DNA of 34,793 bases from Bacteroidota bacterium (GTDB lineage: Bacteria > Bacteroidota > Bacteroidia > Chitinophagales > Chitinophagaceae): contig JABDAV010000030.1 in assembly GCA_013289015.1 (NCBI GenBank), forward strand, positions 1 to 34,793, in the 5' to 3' direction. Positions 15,658-23,666 of this stretch are shown in pieces. Position numbers and translations under genes: made by a program. Position 1 is the first letter of the stretch. Every line of letters starts with the position of its first letter. The notes beneath the pieces were generated by a model, which ran no database searches, was not told the DNA's origin, and saw nothing but the letters and a program-made list of their open reading frames with translations.

Positions 15658-18102
15658 CTAATTTAATCCGCCTCCCTGGCTGCCTACACGCTGGCTTTCA
15701 TCTTCTGCTCCTGTTTTACGCTGGCGGTTACTCTTCACCTGTGTGCTGCCAAACCTGTATGTAAAACTTAACCGCAATTGCCTGCTGTCATTACCGCCAT
15801 TCACTTTCAAATACTGTCCTGCAAAATTGCTGGTGCCGCTCCAGCGCAGCGTTTGAAATATATCGCTCACACTTGCCTTTGCTGTTGCTTTTCCTTTAAA
15901 AAAAGTTTGCTGCACACCACCGTCAACACTCCATATTGATGCTGTTTTAAATGTTCCCTGCCAGATGGATGGAGATGAATAAAAACCGCTTACTTCAATG
16001 GTAGTTGCTTTTGCTACTTTAAATGTTTGCTGCGCATAAAGATTTACTGCATATACATCAAGATCTATTGTTCTGCCTTCACCAAAGTTTGCTTTGTAAT
16101 GAGAATAGTAAGTATTAACATTTGCAAACACGCTGTACCATTTGTATTGAAAAGGCATGCTGATATTAAGCCCTACAAGATCCTGGTCTGCAAGATTCTT
16201 TTTTGTGATGTAGGTTTTTGATCTATCAGCCGTATCTATTATCTGTGAGAACACATCATTCACGTGACTATAAGATAATTTAGTAGTTAACCTGTACCAC
16301 AAAGTATTGGTTAAAGAAATACTGTTGGTGTATTGCGGTGTTAACTGTGTATTACCTTTTTGATAAGTATACTCATCCAGTTTAAATTCAAATGGATTCA
16401 GATCCTGGTAAGCGGGACGATCAATTCTCCTGCTGTATGCAAGCGCCCACTGATTCTTTGGATTTTTATTCAATGTAATTGCAGCGCTTGGAAAGAAATC
16501 TGTATAATTTCTTTTGAATGTTGAATCGTACGCAACATAACTGCCGTTCCAGTTATAACCATTTGATACGCCTTCAGAATTTGTATTCTCCACACGCAGC
16601 CCGGCCTGTATCATCAACCCTTTAAACTGCCTGTTGTAATTTACGTATGCTGCATTAATGTTTTCTTTATAGTTGAAATTATTGCTGCGCAGTGTATCTA
16701 AAAATTTGTCATTCGGATAAACATTATAGCGTTCAAAATCGTTGGTGGTTTTAACGTAAGATATCTTTCCTCCGTAGCCCAGCCTGCCTTTCATAAAATT
16801 TTGTTCGTAATCAGCTTTGGCAGAATAGATATCAATTTTTGTTGGCGCGATCATGTTATAGATGTATTGACTTTGCAACACTGTTCCGCTTGGATCGTAA
16901 TAATAGTTGGGCTGATATTGATTTGTCTTAATGTCGTAGTATCCATAATCTGCATCAATGTTTAATTCATGTCCCAACGTATCTGCATAATGATAGTTCA
17001 GATTAGCATTAATATTATCCCTTTTCCCAACACTTGAATTATCAGCCCTTAATATTCTGTTTAATGAATCAGTTGGCTGATATGTTATCAATGTATTGCT
17101 TTGATTGCTTGTTGCAGGATCAGAAAGATTACCATTTATCATTACACCAATCGTGCTGTGGTTATTGAGAAAATAATCAACACCTCCTTTAAAATTATGG
17201 CTGCTGTTTTTATACATCATATTTGAATGCTGATCGAATATGGTATCCAGCTGAATACGATAGATATTTATGAAGCCATCATTCTTATTGTAATTGTAAT
17301 TATAGTTGCCGTAAATATTTACTTTTTTATTGCGGTGATTGAAAGCAAAGCCTGCATTGTATCTTGGATAAGTGCCGATATTATAACCAAGATTTACAGA
17401 ACCATTCGTACCCAAAGCTTTATTCTTTTTCAGGCGTATATTAATGATGCCTGCATTGCCTTCAGCTTCATATTTTGCAGATGGATTAGTGATAAGCTCT
17501 ATCGCTTCTATTTGTGATGATGGTATTGATTTCAAATACGCTGCGAGGTCTGCGCCGCTTAACGGTGAAGGCTTTCCATCAATAAAAACCCGCACGCCAT
17601 TCTTTCCTGCAAGACTTAAATTATCATCTTTATCAACCAATACGCCGGGAGATTTACGCAGCAATTCCAATGCATCACTTCCTGTTGCATTAATAGTGTT
17701 CTCCACATTTAAAATGGTTTTATCTGCCTTTACTTCAATGATTGGTTTCTTAGCCGTTACCACAACATCTTTTAAACCGTTGTTTGCTTTTGCCAGCGAA
17801 ACAGCAGGAATAGTAACATCGCCTCCGGCAACTTCAAACAGAGCAGAATGTGCAACAGCATAACCAATGTAGTTTACATCAGTTAAATACTTTCCGTCTT
17901 TTATATTTTGAAATTTGTATTCACCTGAAGCATCGGTGATTGAAATTTTTATAACTGCAGAATCTTTTGCGTTTAATAACGACACGCTTGCATTGGCAAG
18001 CAATTTTCCTTCAGTATCTTTTACAACACCTTTTATATTTTGAGCCATTGTTGTAAAAGCGAAAAAAATGAATGCGTTTAGTACCAGTAAAATCTTTTTC
18101 AT
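15658..18102 (-). CDS. Outer-membrane beta-barrel family protein (TonB-dependent receptor-like)
   Basis: 814 residues. Signal peptide MKKILLVLNAFIFFAFTTMAQ, a CarboxypepD_reg-like domain (about 22-105: IKGVVKDTEGKLLANASVSL ... GEYKFQNIKDGKYL), then a plug-like domain (VVVTAKKPIIEVKADKTILN, with NATGSDALELLRKSPGVLVD, VRVFIDGKPSPLSG and IEAIELITNPSAKYEAEG), then an OMP_b-brl_3-type barrel with motifs such as WALAYSRRIDRPAYQDLNPF. The last strand (RQLRLSFTYRFG) is followed by a polar tail of about 27 residues (STQVKSNRQRKTGAEDESQR...). This family resembles TonB-dependent receptors but is not SusC; substrates are mostly unknown and no SusD partner is adjacent. Monocistronic, with its own candidate promoter (18128-18158) and terminator (15610-15629). 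Confidence 0.92.
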   Translation of the reverse strand: MKKILLVLNAFIFFAFTTMAQNIKGVVKDTEGKLLANASVSLLNAKDSAVIKISITDASGEYKFQNIKDGKYLTDVNYIGYAVAHSALFEVAGGDVTIPAVSLAKANNGLKDVVVTAKKPIIEVKADKTILNVENTINATGSDALELLRKSPGVLVDKDDNLSLAGKNGVRVFIDGKPSPLSGADLAAYLKSIPSSQIEAIELITNPSAKYEAEGNAGIINIRLKKNKALGTNGSVNLGYNIGTYPRYNAGFAFNHRNKKVNIYGNYNYNYNKNDGFINIYRIQLDTIFDQHSNMMYKNSSHNFKGGVDYFLNNHSTIGVMINGNLSDPATSNQSNTLITYQPTDSLNRILRADNSSVGKRDNINANLNYHYADTLGHELNIDADYGYYDIKTNQYQPNYYYDPSGTVLQSQYIYNMIAPTKIDIYSAKADYEQNFMKGRLGYGGKISYVKTTNDFERYNVYPNDKFLDTLRSNNFNYKENINAAYVNYNRQFKGLMIQAGLRVENTNSEGVSNGYNWNGSYVAYDSTFKRNYTDFFPSAAITLNKNPKNQWALAYSRRIDRPAYQDLNPFEFKLDEYTYQKGNTQLTPQYTNSISLTNTLWYRLTTKLSYSHVNDVFSQIIDTADRSKTYITKKNLADQDLVGLNISMPFQYKWYSVFANVNTYYSHYKANFGEGRTIDLDVYAVNLYAQQTFKVAKATTIEVSGFYSSPSIWQGTFKTASIWSVDGGVQQTFFKGKATAKASVSDIFQTLRWSGTSNFAGQYLKVNGGNDSRQLRLSFTYRFGSTQVKSNRQRKTGAEDESQRVGSQGGGLN

Positions 18103-18127
18103 AAGTTCTTTGTTTGATATTGTGGCA

Positions 18128-18158
18128 CAAAGAAACTCATGATGGTTACCGCCGGCAA
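18128..18158 (-). promoter_or_regulatory. Candidate Bacteroidetes-type promoter for the beta-barrel gene
   Basis: On the minus strand TTTCTTTG (18135-18128) matches the -7 consensus TAnnTTTG with one mismatch, and TTG (18158-18156) lies 20 nt upstream as a -33 element. The ATG is 25 nt downstream of the -7 box. Short motifs like this arise by chance, hence the modest confidence. Confidence 0.4.
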
Positions 18159-18569
18159 TCGATAATCGGTGAATGCAGTTTTAATGCAGATGAAACGAGT
18201 TTATTTTAAAAATTGTATTAGCCGACATTAAAAAACATCGGTGAAATAATTATTGAAATCGGTTAAATATTTGGTGCGTTAGTTTTGGCTCTTTCACAAC
18301 CTTTATTCTTTGTGCTATAGCAGGCACCGGCGATTCAATTAGATTTACAGCATGATGTTTAAACATAGATATTACTAAAAAACCTGTCCGCACCTGTTTC
18401 AATTATTTCGTCTTTAATATAACACATGCATTTATCCCATAATAAACCCCTTGTTAATTTAATATATCCATTTTAAGCAACCGGTTTTTACAGGGATACT
18501 CGCCTGTTAAATTCATTGCAGGAAGACGTTTGTTCCGAAACGTTCATACAAAGCAACCAACAAGCTCAT

Positions 18570-18624
18570 TTGTTCGATAGTTGTTCGATAGTTGTTCGAT
18601 ACTTCTTCGATAGTTGTTCGATCT
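18570..18624. repeat. Five tandem 11-bp repeats (TTGTTCGATAG)
   Basis: Steps of 11: ttgttcgatag, ttgttcgatag, ttgttcgatac, ttcttcgatag, ttgttcgatct. The first two units are identical. The word tagttgttcg is shared with the hairpin at 5668-5701. Intergenic. Confidence 0.85.
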
Positions 18625-18807
18625 ATTGCATCGAAGAACTACCGAAGAAATAACGATTAATTTTCGTTGAAATAAGCTGTTTGATTATACTTTGTCTTAA
18701 ACCGGAAATCTTTAAGCCTTCACAATTTGTTCTGTGGGATTTTGAAAAGGCTTTCGTTCATATCATGTTCGTCTTTGTTTGTATTGGAGATGAACAAGGC
18801 AGGGTGT

Positions 18808-18840
18808 TGGTACGAACATGGTACGAGTTTGAAAGCGTGT
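18808..18840. repeat. Three degenerate 11-bp repeats (TGGTACGAnnn)
   Basis: Steps of 11: tggtacgaaca, tggtacgagtt, tgaaagcgtgt. The third unit is weak. The same period is seen at 18570-18624 and in the 5.4-5.9 kb gap, with a different unit. Confidence 0.5.
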
Positions 18841-19101
18841 TGAGGTGAAAATAGTTCTGACTTTTGTATCGGCAGGTTATGTGGTTTCTCAATAAGGACT
18901 GTGATGAAAGGTGTAACAACTTAAATTAGATATTTTAATTAAACGGATTATTATTCAAACGTACCACGCTTGCGGCATCCTTCGTTTGCATGTAGCCGTG
19001 TGAAGCGATATTGCAGGAAGAAATTTATTCCTTATTCTGCAAGATAGGTTTTTCAGCAAAACTTCTTAGCTTAGCTTATCATTTCACCTGAAATTCTTGC
19101 T

Positions 19102-20583
19102 ATGAAAAAACTGTACTTTCTTTTACTCTGCCTCCAAATTTTATGTATTGATTCCAATGCGCAACCATTAACATCATGTGATTCTGCCGGGCTGGATTGC
19201 TCTTTGGATTTAAGGCAACAAATGTTTTTTAACATCACTACTTCATCTCCGATTTCTTATGCAAAAAATCCATTACCAACTTCATTTAAAGATGTAAAAT
19301 ATCTTGATGATAAATATGGTTCAACAACAAGTTCCTGTCCGCCTCCTCCAGGCGATCAATGCCTTAATGATGGTTCATCGCTCGTTTACACAGTAACATA
19401 TCCAAAAGATCATGATTATTCAGCATGCCCTTTAAAAGCAATTGTATTATTTCATGCCGGTGGTTTTGCTGAATGCAGCAATTACCAGTTATATCTTATT
19501 ACAACATTAGCAACAGATTTAGCGCAAAAAGGTTTTGTTGTGTATGATGCAGAATACCGCAGAGGTGTTGTACAGGATACTATTAACGGAACTTATATTA
19601 CCGTTCAGCAGCAATTAGCTCCGTACCGTGCTGAACAAGATGAACGAGGATTTTTTCGCAGCATGATAAAAAAAGAAAGAAACAAAAGCAGCTTTCCAAC
19701 GGAAGTGTGGAGAATTGATACCAATAATATTTTTATAGGTGGTATGAGCGCTGGTGCTTTTAGTGCATTAAATGTAGCATGATACACCAATACTATGACG
19801 TACTCTTTATTTACACCACCAATTACATCTGGGAGCATAAGCAGCGTACTCGGTACACCGGATGCGGAAGATGATTATTATGGAGAACCGGATTTGGATT
19901 TTTATAGTTTTTATCAGCCAAAAATTAAAGGGGTGTGCAGTTTATGGGGAGCTATACCTATGCCATGGAATCCGTACAAAAAAATAAGCCAACAACCCGC
20001 TTTTTTTGCTAATGCAAGGTTAACCCCGGCTATTATGTTCCATGGATATAATGATCCAACCTTTCCGTTAATTGATAGCATGCCATTTCCGCAAGCTGTA
20101 AATTTTTCACCATCTACAGAACCACAATTTAATTCCATAAATTATTGTATTAATAATGGCCCTTTTTCAGTTAATGATACGGCTTTAACGCCAGATCTAA
20201 TAAACGGAAGCTCTTATAATATTTATAAAATACTTACTTATTATTCTATTAAATGTGAACTGTATATAGATTGTTCGATGGGACATGGCCTGGATGATGA
20301 TTGCTGCCTTAGCCCACCTGATAAGAAAAAAAACAAAACAACTCAACTGTGTACAGTAAATTGTAATTATGGAAGCAATTTTGGTACCTCCGCATCCAAC
20401 CAGGCAGGAACAGCCGAATACATGTCTGAACGTATAACCGTATTTTTTCAAAAAATTTTACACCAATCTCAAAGCAGCTTTACGCATAATGTTTTCATTG
20501 ATTGTGAAAACACAAGCCACAACTGTGGTGCGAATACTATTTGTGATCTCCATGCCTGCAACGGGCAAACCATTGATTTTTAA
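19102..20583 (+). pseudogene. Secreted alpha/beta hydrolase (esterase-like) interrupted by one in-frame TGA
   Basis: One reading frame runs from ATG 19102 to TAA at 20581-20583 but for a single TGA at 19780-19782. First part (226 aa): signal peptide MKKLYFLLLCLQILCIDSNAQ, oxyanion region IVLFHAGGFAECSNYQ, VVYDAEYRRGV, and the nucleophile elbow GGMSAGAFSALN with Ser216. Second part, same frame: GYNDPTFPLID, which could supply the acid residue, and MGHGLDDDC, which supplies the His, then a Cys-rich end (SHNCGANTICDLHACNG). The layout is that of a BD-FAE/carboxylesterase-type serine hydrolase. Because Ser lies before the stop and the His (and probably Asp) after it, neither half alone can be active. 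TGA could come from TGG by one change. There is no T9SS domain. It is followed after 17 nt by the fifth delta-60 gene. Confidence 0.82.
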
Positions 20584-20600
20584 ATTTTAAAAACTCTTTT

Positions 20601-22340
20601 ATGAAAACAACTTTATTAATAGTTTTTTTGTTTGCGTTTATTAAGGTTTATGCCCAACCCGGTACACTTGATAAAAGTTTTGGAGATACCGGAGTAGCAT
20701 TAAATAAAACTTTAGAAGGGATTGCCAATGTTATTGGGCTGCAAAGCGATGGTAAAATAATTGCCGCAGGAGGGGGCACCGTAAACGGATCGGGCATTTT
20801 TTTATTGGTACGTTATAACACTGATGGCTCTATTGATAGCAGCTTTGGCAACGATGGCGTTACAGGAACAACTGAGCTTAGTGAAGTTTTTGGAATGACA
20901 GTACAAAAAGATGATGCAATTATTGCATTAGGCCATACATCAAAGGACATTAAGCTTGCAAAGTATAAAAAAGATGGCGGTTTGGATGAAACATTTGGCG
21001 CAAACGGTACAGTAATTACCGATGTTGAAGACAATGATGTGCCTGTTGAAGTTTTAATACAACCGGATGGTAAAATTTTAGTAGGTGGATATAGTATAAA
21101 TAATTCAAACGAACCAAGAGATGGTTTTTTAATTCGCTATATGCCTGATGGAAGTTTAGATAAAAATTTTGGGGATAAAGGAATTAAAATATTAGATTCA
21201 ATCAGCAGCCCTATGGGTATGGTTTCGCTTAACTCAATTGCATTGCAGAACGATGAAAAAATAGTTGTTGCCACTAATAATTTTAAACCTTACGTATATC
21301 GTTTTAATAGCGATGGAAGCATTGATAGAGGCTTTGGCAATAAAGGTGAAGCCTATTTTCAAGGCCGGTTTGTAGCCAATAGTATAGCGTTGCAAACGGA
21401 TGGAAAAATAGTTGGGGGAGGCTATGCAGGAAGCAATATGGGCGCCGCCTGTTTAAATGCAGATGGAAAAATAGACAGCAGTTTTGGAAATAATGGAATA
21501 GTGCAAGTGTTATTTGGTAAAGATTACTCTGAGGCTACTAAATTATTGGTACAAAGTGATAATAAAATTATATTAAGTGGGTTTGTTCATGATGAATTTT
21601 TTTCATACGCTCGCTTTGCCTTAACTCGTTTGAAGAATGACGGCAGTAATGATTCAACATTTGCAGAAAACGGGCAAACTGAAACTAATATTAATGGTTT
21701 TGCAACAGCTCACGATGCAAATCTTCAAAAAGACGGTAAAATAATTTTAGTTGGAGATGATGTTTCAAATATTGTACTTGCCCGCTACAATAATGATTTT
21801 AACAAAAAGCAAATCCTCATCACTAAAATAAAAAAATGGATACAACATCACAATGGCATAGAATGGGATAATACGCCAGGCACTCAAAGCTATGCTGTAC
21901 AAAGAAGCATAGATGGCCAACATTGGACAACCGTTTACCATTCACAGGTTACTGCTTACAGTGCACACTACAGTGATCCAACACATTCTTCAACAGGCAC
22001 AACGTACTATCGCTTACAAACAACAGGCACAAGTAATGCGGTTGCTACTTCCAATGTTATAGCTATAAGCAACAATGAATTAAATGTTTCCTTATCACCC
22101 AATCCTGCAAAAAACACCTTATCAATTGCAGGCTTAGCCATAAATGAAAAAATAAAAATAACCGTAGTTGATTTTAGCGGCAATACAGCTATCAGCCAAC
22201 AGCTATCACCTGTCCCGCCAAATGCGGGAGCTGATAGCCAATTGTACAATCTTGATGTTTCATCATTACATGCAGGTAATTATGTGCTTAAAGTTGAAAC
22301 AGGTACTAATAGTGTTGCAAAGCAATTTGTGAAGGAGTGA
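20601..22340 (+). CDS. Secreted delta-60 repeat beta-propeller protein with extra module and T9SS sorting domain (fifth paralog)
   Basis: 579 residues. Signal peptide MKTTLLIVFLFAFIKVYAQ differs from the array copies. Seven delta-60 units (LDKSFGDTGVA, IDSSFGNDGVT, LDETFGANGTV, LDKNFGDKGIK, IDRGFGNKGEA, IDSSFGNNGIV, NDSTFAENGQT). After the linker NKKQILITKIKKWIQHHN comes a module of about 70 residues missing from the array copies (YAVQRSIDGQHWTTVYHSQV ... TTYYRLQTT), like the FnIII-like segment often found before sorting domains in this phylum. The type A sorting domain follows (LSPNPAKNTLSIAG ... NYVLKVETGTNSVAKQFVKE). The 21-nt in-frame insertion is at 22209-22229 (PVPPNAG). Start lies 17 nt after the hydrolase frame, so the two were probably one operon. 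Ligand unknown. Confidence 0.93.
   Translation: MKTTLLIVFLFAFIKVYAQPGTLDKSFGDTGVALNKTLEGIANVIGLQSDGKIIAAGGGTVNGSGIFLLVRYNTDGSIDSSFGNDGVTGTTELSEVFGMTVQKDDAIIALGHTSKDIKLAKYKKDGGLDETFGANGTVITDVEDNDVPVEVLIQPDGKILVGGYSINNSNEPRDGFLIRYMPDGSLDKNFGDKGIKILDSISSPMGMVSLNSIALQNDEKIVVATNNFKPYVYRFNSDGSIDRGFGNKGEAYFQGRFVANSIALQTDGKIVGGGYAGSNMGAACLNADGKIDSSFGNNGIVQVLFGKDYSEATKLLVQSDNKIILSGFVHDEFFSYARFALTRLKNDGSNDSTFAENGQTETNINGFATAHDANLQKDGKIILVGDDVSNIVLARYNNDFNKKQILITKIKKWIQHHNGIEWDNTPGTQSYAVQRSIDGQHWTTVYHSQVTAYSAHYSDPTHSSTGTTYYRLQTTGTSNAVATSNVIAISNNELNVSLSPNPAKNTLSIAGLAINEKIKITVVDFSGNTAISQQLSPVPPNAGADSQLYNLDVSSLHAGNYVLKVETGTNSVAKQFVKE
22209..22229 (+). repeat. 21-nt in-frame palindromic insertion in the fifth paralog
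   Basis: Begins CCTGTCCCG and holds a perfect TCCCGC/GCGGGA stem. Flanks are cagctatca and gctgatagccaa; copy 3 has cagctatca joined directly to gctaatagccaa (junction 10814/10815). The insertion starts on a codon boundary and encodes PVPPNAG. Confidence 0.88.
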
Positions 22341-22380
22341 TATTTTTCTAACGGGAAAGTGAAGAGCGCTTTATTATGAG

Positions 22381-22420
22381 ATTTCCGCTTTCCCGAATGA
22401 TCGGGACAGGTCGCGGAAAT
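22381..22420. repeat. REP-like double-stem repeat, copy D, between convergent genes
   Basis: Outer stem ATTTCCGC (22381-22388) with GCGGAAAT (22413-22420); inner part tcccgaatgatcgggacagg (22391-22410) has a TCCCGA/TCGGGA stem. It is followed by GACGTGCA, as at 14041-14340. It lies between two convergent stop codons and may help end transcription of both, although no T-run is adjacent. Confidence 0.75.
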
Positions 22421-22468
22421 GACGTGCAAAAGCGTGTGTTTATTCTTAATTCGTAAATCCAATTTATG

Positions 22469-23557
22469 TTAAACTATCTCAGCCACTTTTTCTTCAGAGA
22501 AATTTGCATTCAGCATAGAAACACTTCTTGCGGTAATGGCCGCAAAGCTTTCAAAAGCAGCGCGTGAAATTTCATCGTCGCTCATCATTACAGGAATGCC
22601 CTCGTCGCCACCTTCGCGAATGCTTTGCACAAGGGGAATTTGACCAAGAAACGGAAGGTCATATTCTTCGGCCAAGCGCTTCCCTCCGTCTTTGCCAAAA
22701 ATGTAATACTTATTACCAGGCAATTCTTCAGGTGTGAAGTAAGCCATGTTTTCCACCAAACCAATTATCGGCACATTTAACTGCGCCTGCGCAAACATGG
22801 CAATGCCTTTCTTTGCATCTGCCAATGCTACCAGTTGCGGCGTAGTAACAATAACGGCACCTGTTACCGGAACAGTCTGCATCAATGTAAGATGAATATC
22901 GCCGGTACCGGGCGGCATATCAATTACCAGGTAATCCAGTTCGCCCCAGTCAACGTCGGTAACAAATTGTTTGATAGCGCTGCTTGCCATTGGCCCGCGC
23001 CACACCACTGCACTTTTTTCATCAACCAGTAAACCAATGCTCATTAACTTAATACCGTAACGTTCCAGTGGCACGATCATGCCTTTACCATTTACATCAC
23101 GCATCATCGGGCGTTCGCCACGTACGCCAAACATGATAGGCACGCTGGGCCCGTAAATATCAGCATCCATTAAACCGATCCTGGCATTGTGTTGCGATAA
23201 AGCCAAAGCAAGATTTGCCGCAACCGTACTTTTTCCAACACCACCCTTACCACTTACTACAGCAATAATATTTTTTACGCCGGGTAAAATTGTTTTGCTA
23301 TCGATGCGCTTGCTTGAGGTGTGAGAAGTAAAATTCACATTAACCACAATTCCATCATTTATACTTTGAACCGCTTTTATACAATCTGTACGCAATAGTT
23401 CTTTTAGCGGGCAGGCAGGTGTTGTAAGCACAATGGTAAACGATACTGCATTATCATTGATTGAAATATCTTTTACCATGTTTAAGGTAACTAAATCTTT
23501 TCCGAGGTCGGGTTCCTGCACTTTACTTAAAGCCCTGAGGATATCATTTTCGTTCAT
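22469..23557 (-). CDS. mrp: Mrp/NBP35-family P-loop ATPase (iron-sulfur cluster carrier)
   Basis: 362 residues from the ATG at 23557 (MNENDILRALSKVQEPDLGK); a longer start at 23581 adds MFLTKLWK, but the shorter form matches the usual N-terminus. A MIP18/DUF59 domain at about 1-80 is followed by the ATPase: deviant Walker A VSGKGGVGKSTVAANLALAL, switch-like MDADIYGPSVPIMFG, VWRGPMASSAIKQF, and LVIDMPPGTGDIHLTL. In other bacteria ApbC/Mrp proteins bind and pass on Fe-S clusters in the cytosol. The C-terminal CxxC that bridges the cluster in many members is not present; the region reads ENMAYFTPEELPGNKYYIFG, although Cys residues exist in the DUF59 part (PACPLKELLRTDC). Divergent from the gene at 23667. 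Confidence 0.92.
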   Translation of the reverse strand: MNENDILRALSKVQEPDLGKDLVTLNMVKDISINDNAVSFTIVLTTPACPLKELLRTDCIKAVQSINDGIVVNVNFTSHTSSKRIDSKTILPGVKNIIAVVSGKGGVGKSTVAANLALALSQHNARIGLMDADIYGPSVPIMFGVRGERPMMRDVNGKGMIVPLERYGIKLMSIGLLVDEKSAVVWRGPMASSAIKQFVTDVDWGELDYLVIDMPPGTGDIHLTLMQTVPVTGAVIVTTPQLVALADAKKGIAMFAQAQLNVPIIGLVENMAYFTPEELPGNKYYIFGKDGGKRLAEEYDLPFLGQIPLVQSIREGGDEGIPVMMSDDEISRAAFESFAAITARSVSMLNANFSEEKVAEIV

Positions 23558-23666
23558 CTTCCATAATTTTGTTAAAAACATTCAGAGGGCAGCAAAGTTA
23601 ACTGAGCATACGGTTTATTTGTTATGCCTTTAGTTTCTTTGCACAAAAATGATTTAGAATTAAAAG

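Larger units (their letters stand above)
18103..19101. other. 1-kb intergenic region between the beta-barrel gene and the broken hydrolase
   Basis: No gene seen on either strand and no tRNA-like fold noticed. It contains the candidate minus-strand promoter, an 11-bp-period array (18570-18624), an imperfect inverted repeat next to it (acttcttcga 18601-18610 with tcgaagaact 18631-18640), and a shorter 11-bp-period array (18808-18840). Confidence 0.65.

Noticed and set aside
18570-18660. CRISPR-like array
   Set aside because: Repeats are directly adjacent 11-mers without spacers, and no cas genes are present.
19780-19782. Selenocysteine at the in-frame TGA of the hydrolase
   Set aside because: The codon is not at a catalytic position (Ser216 is the nucleophile), no SECIS-like hairpin was noticed just downstream, and the family has no known selenoprotein members.
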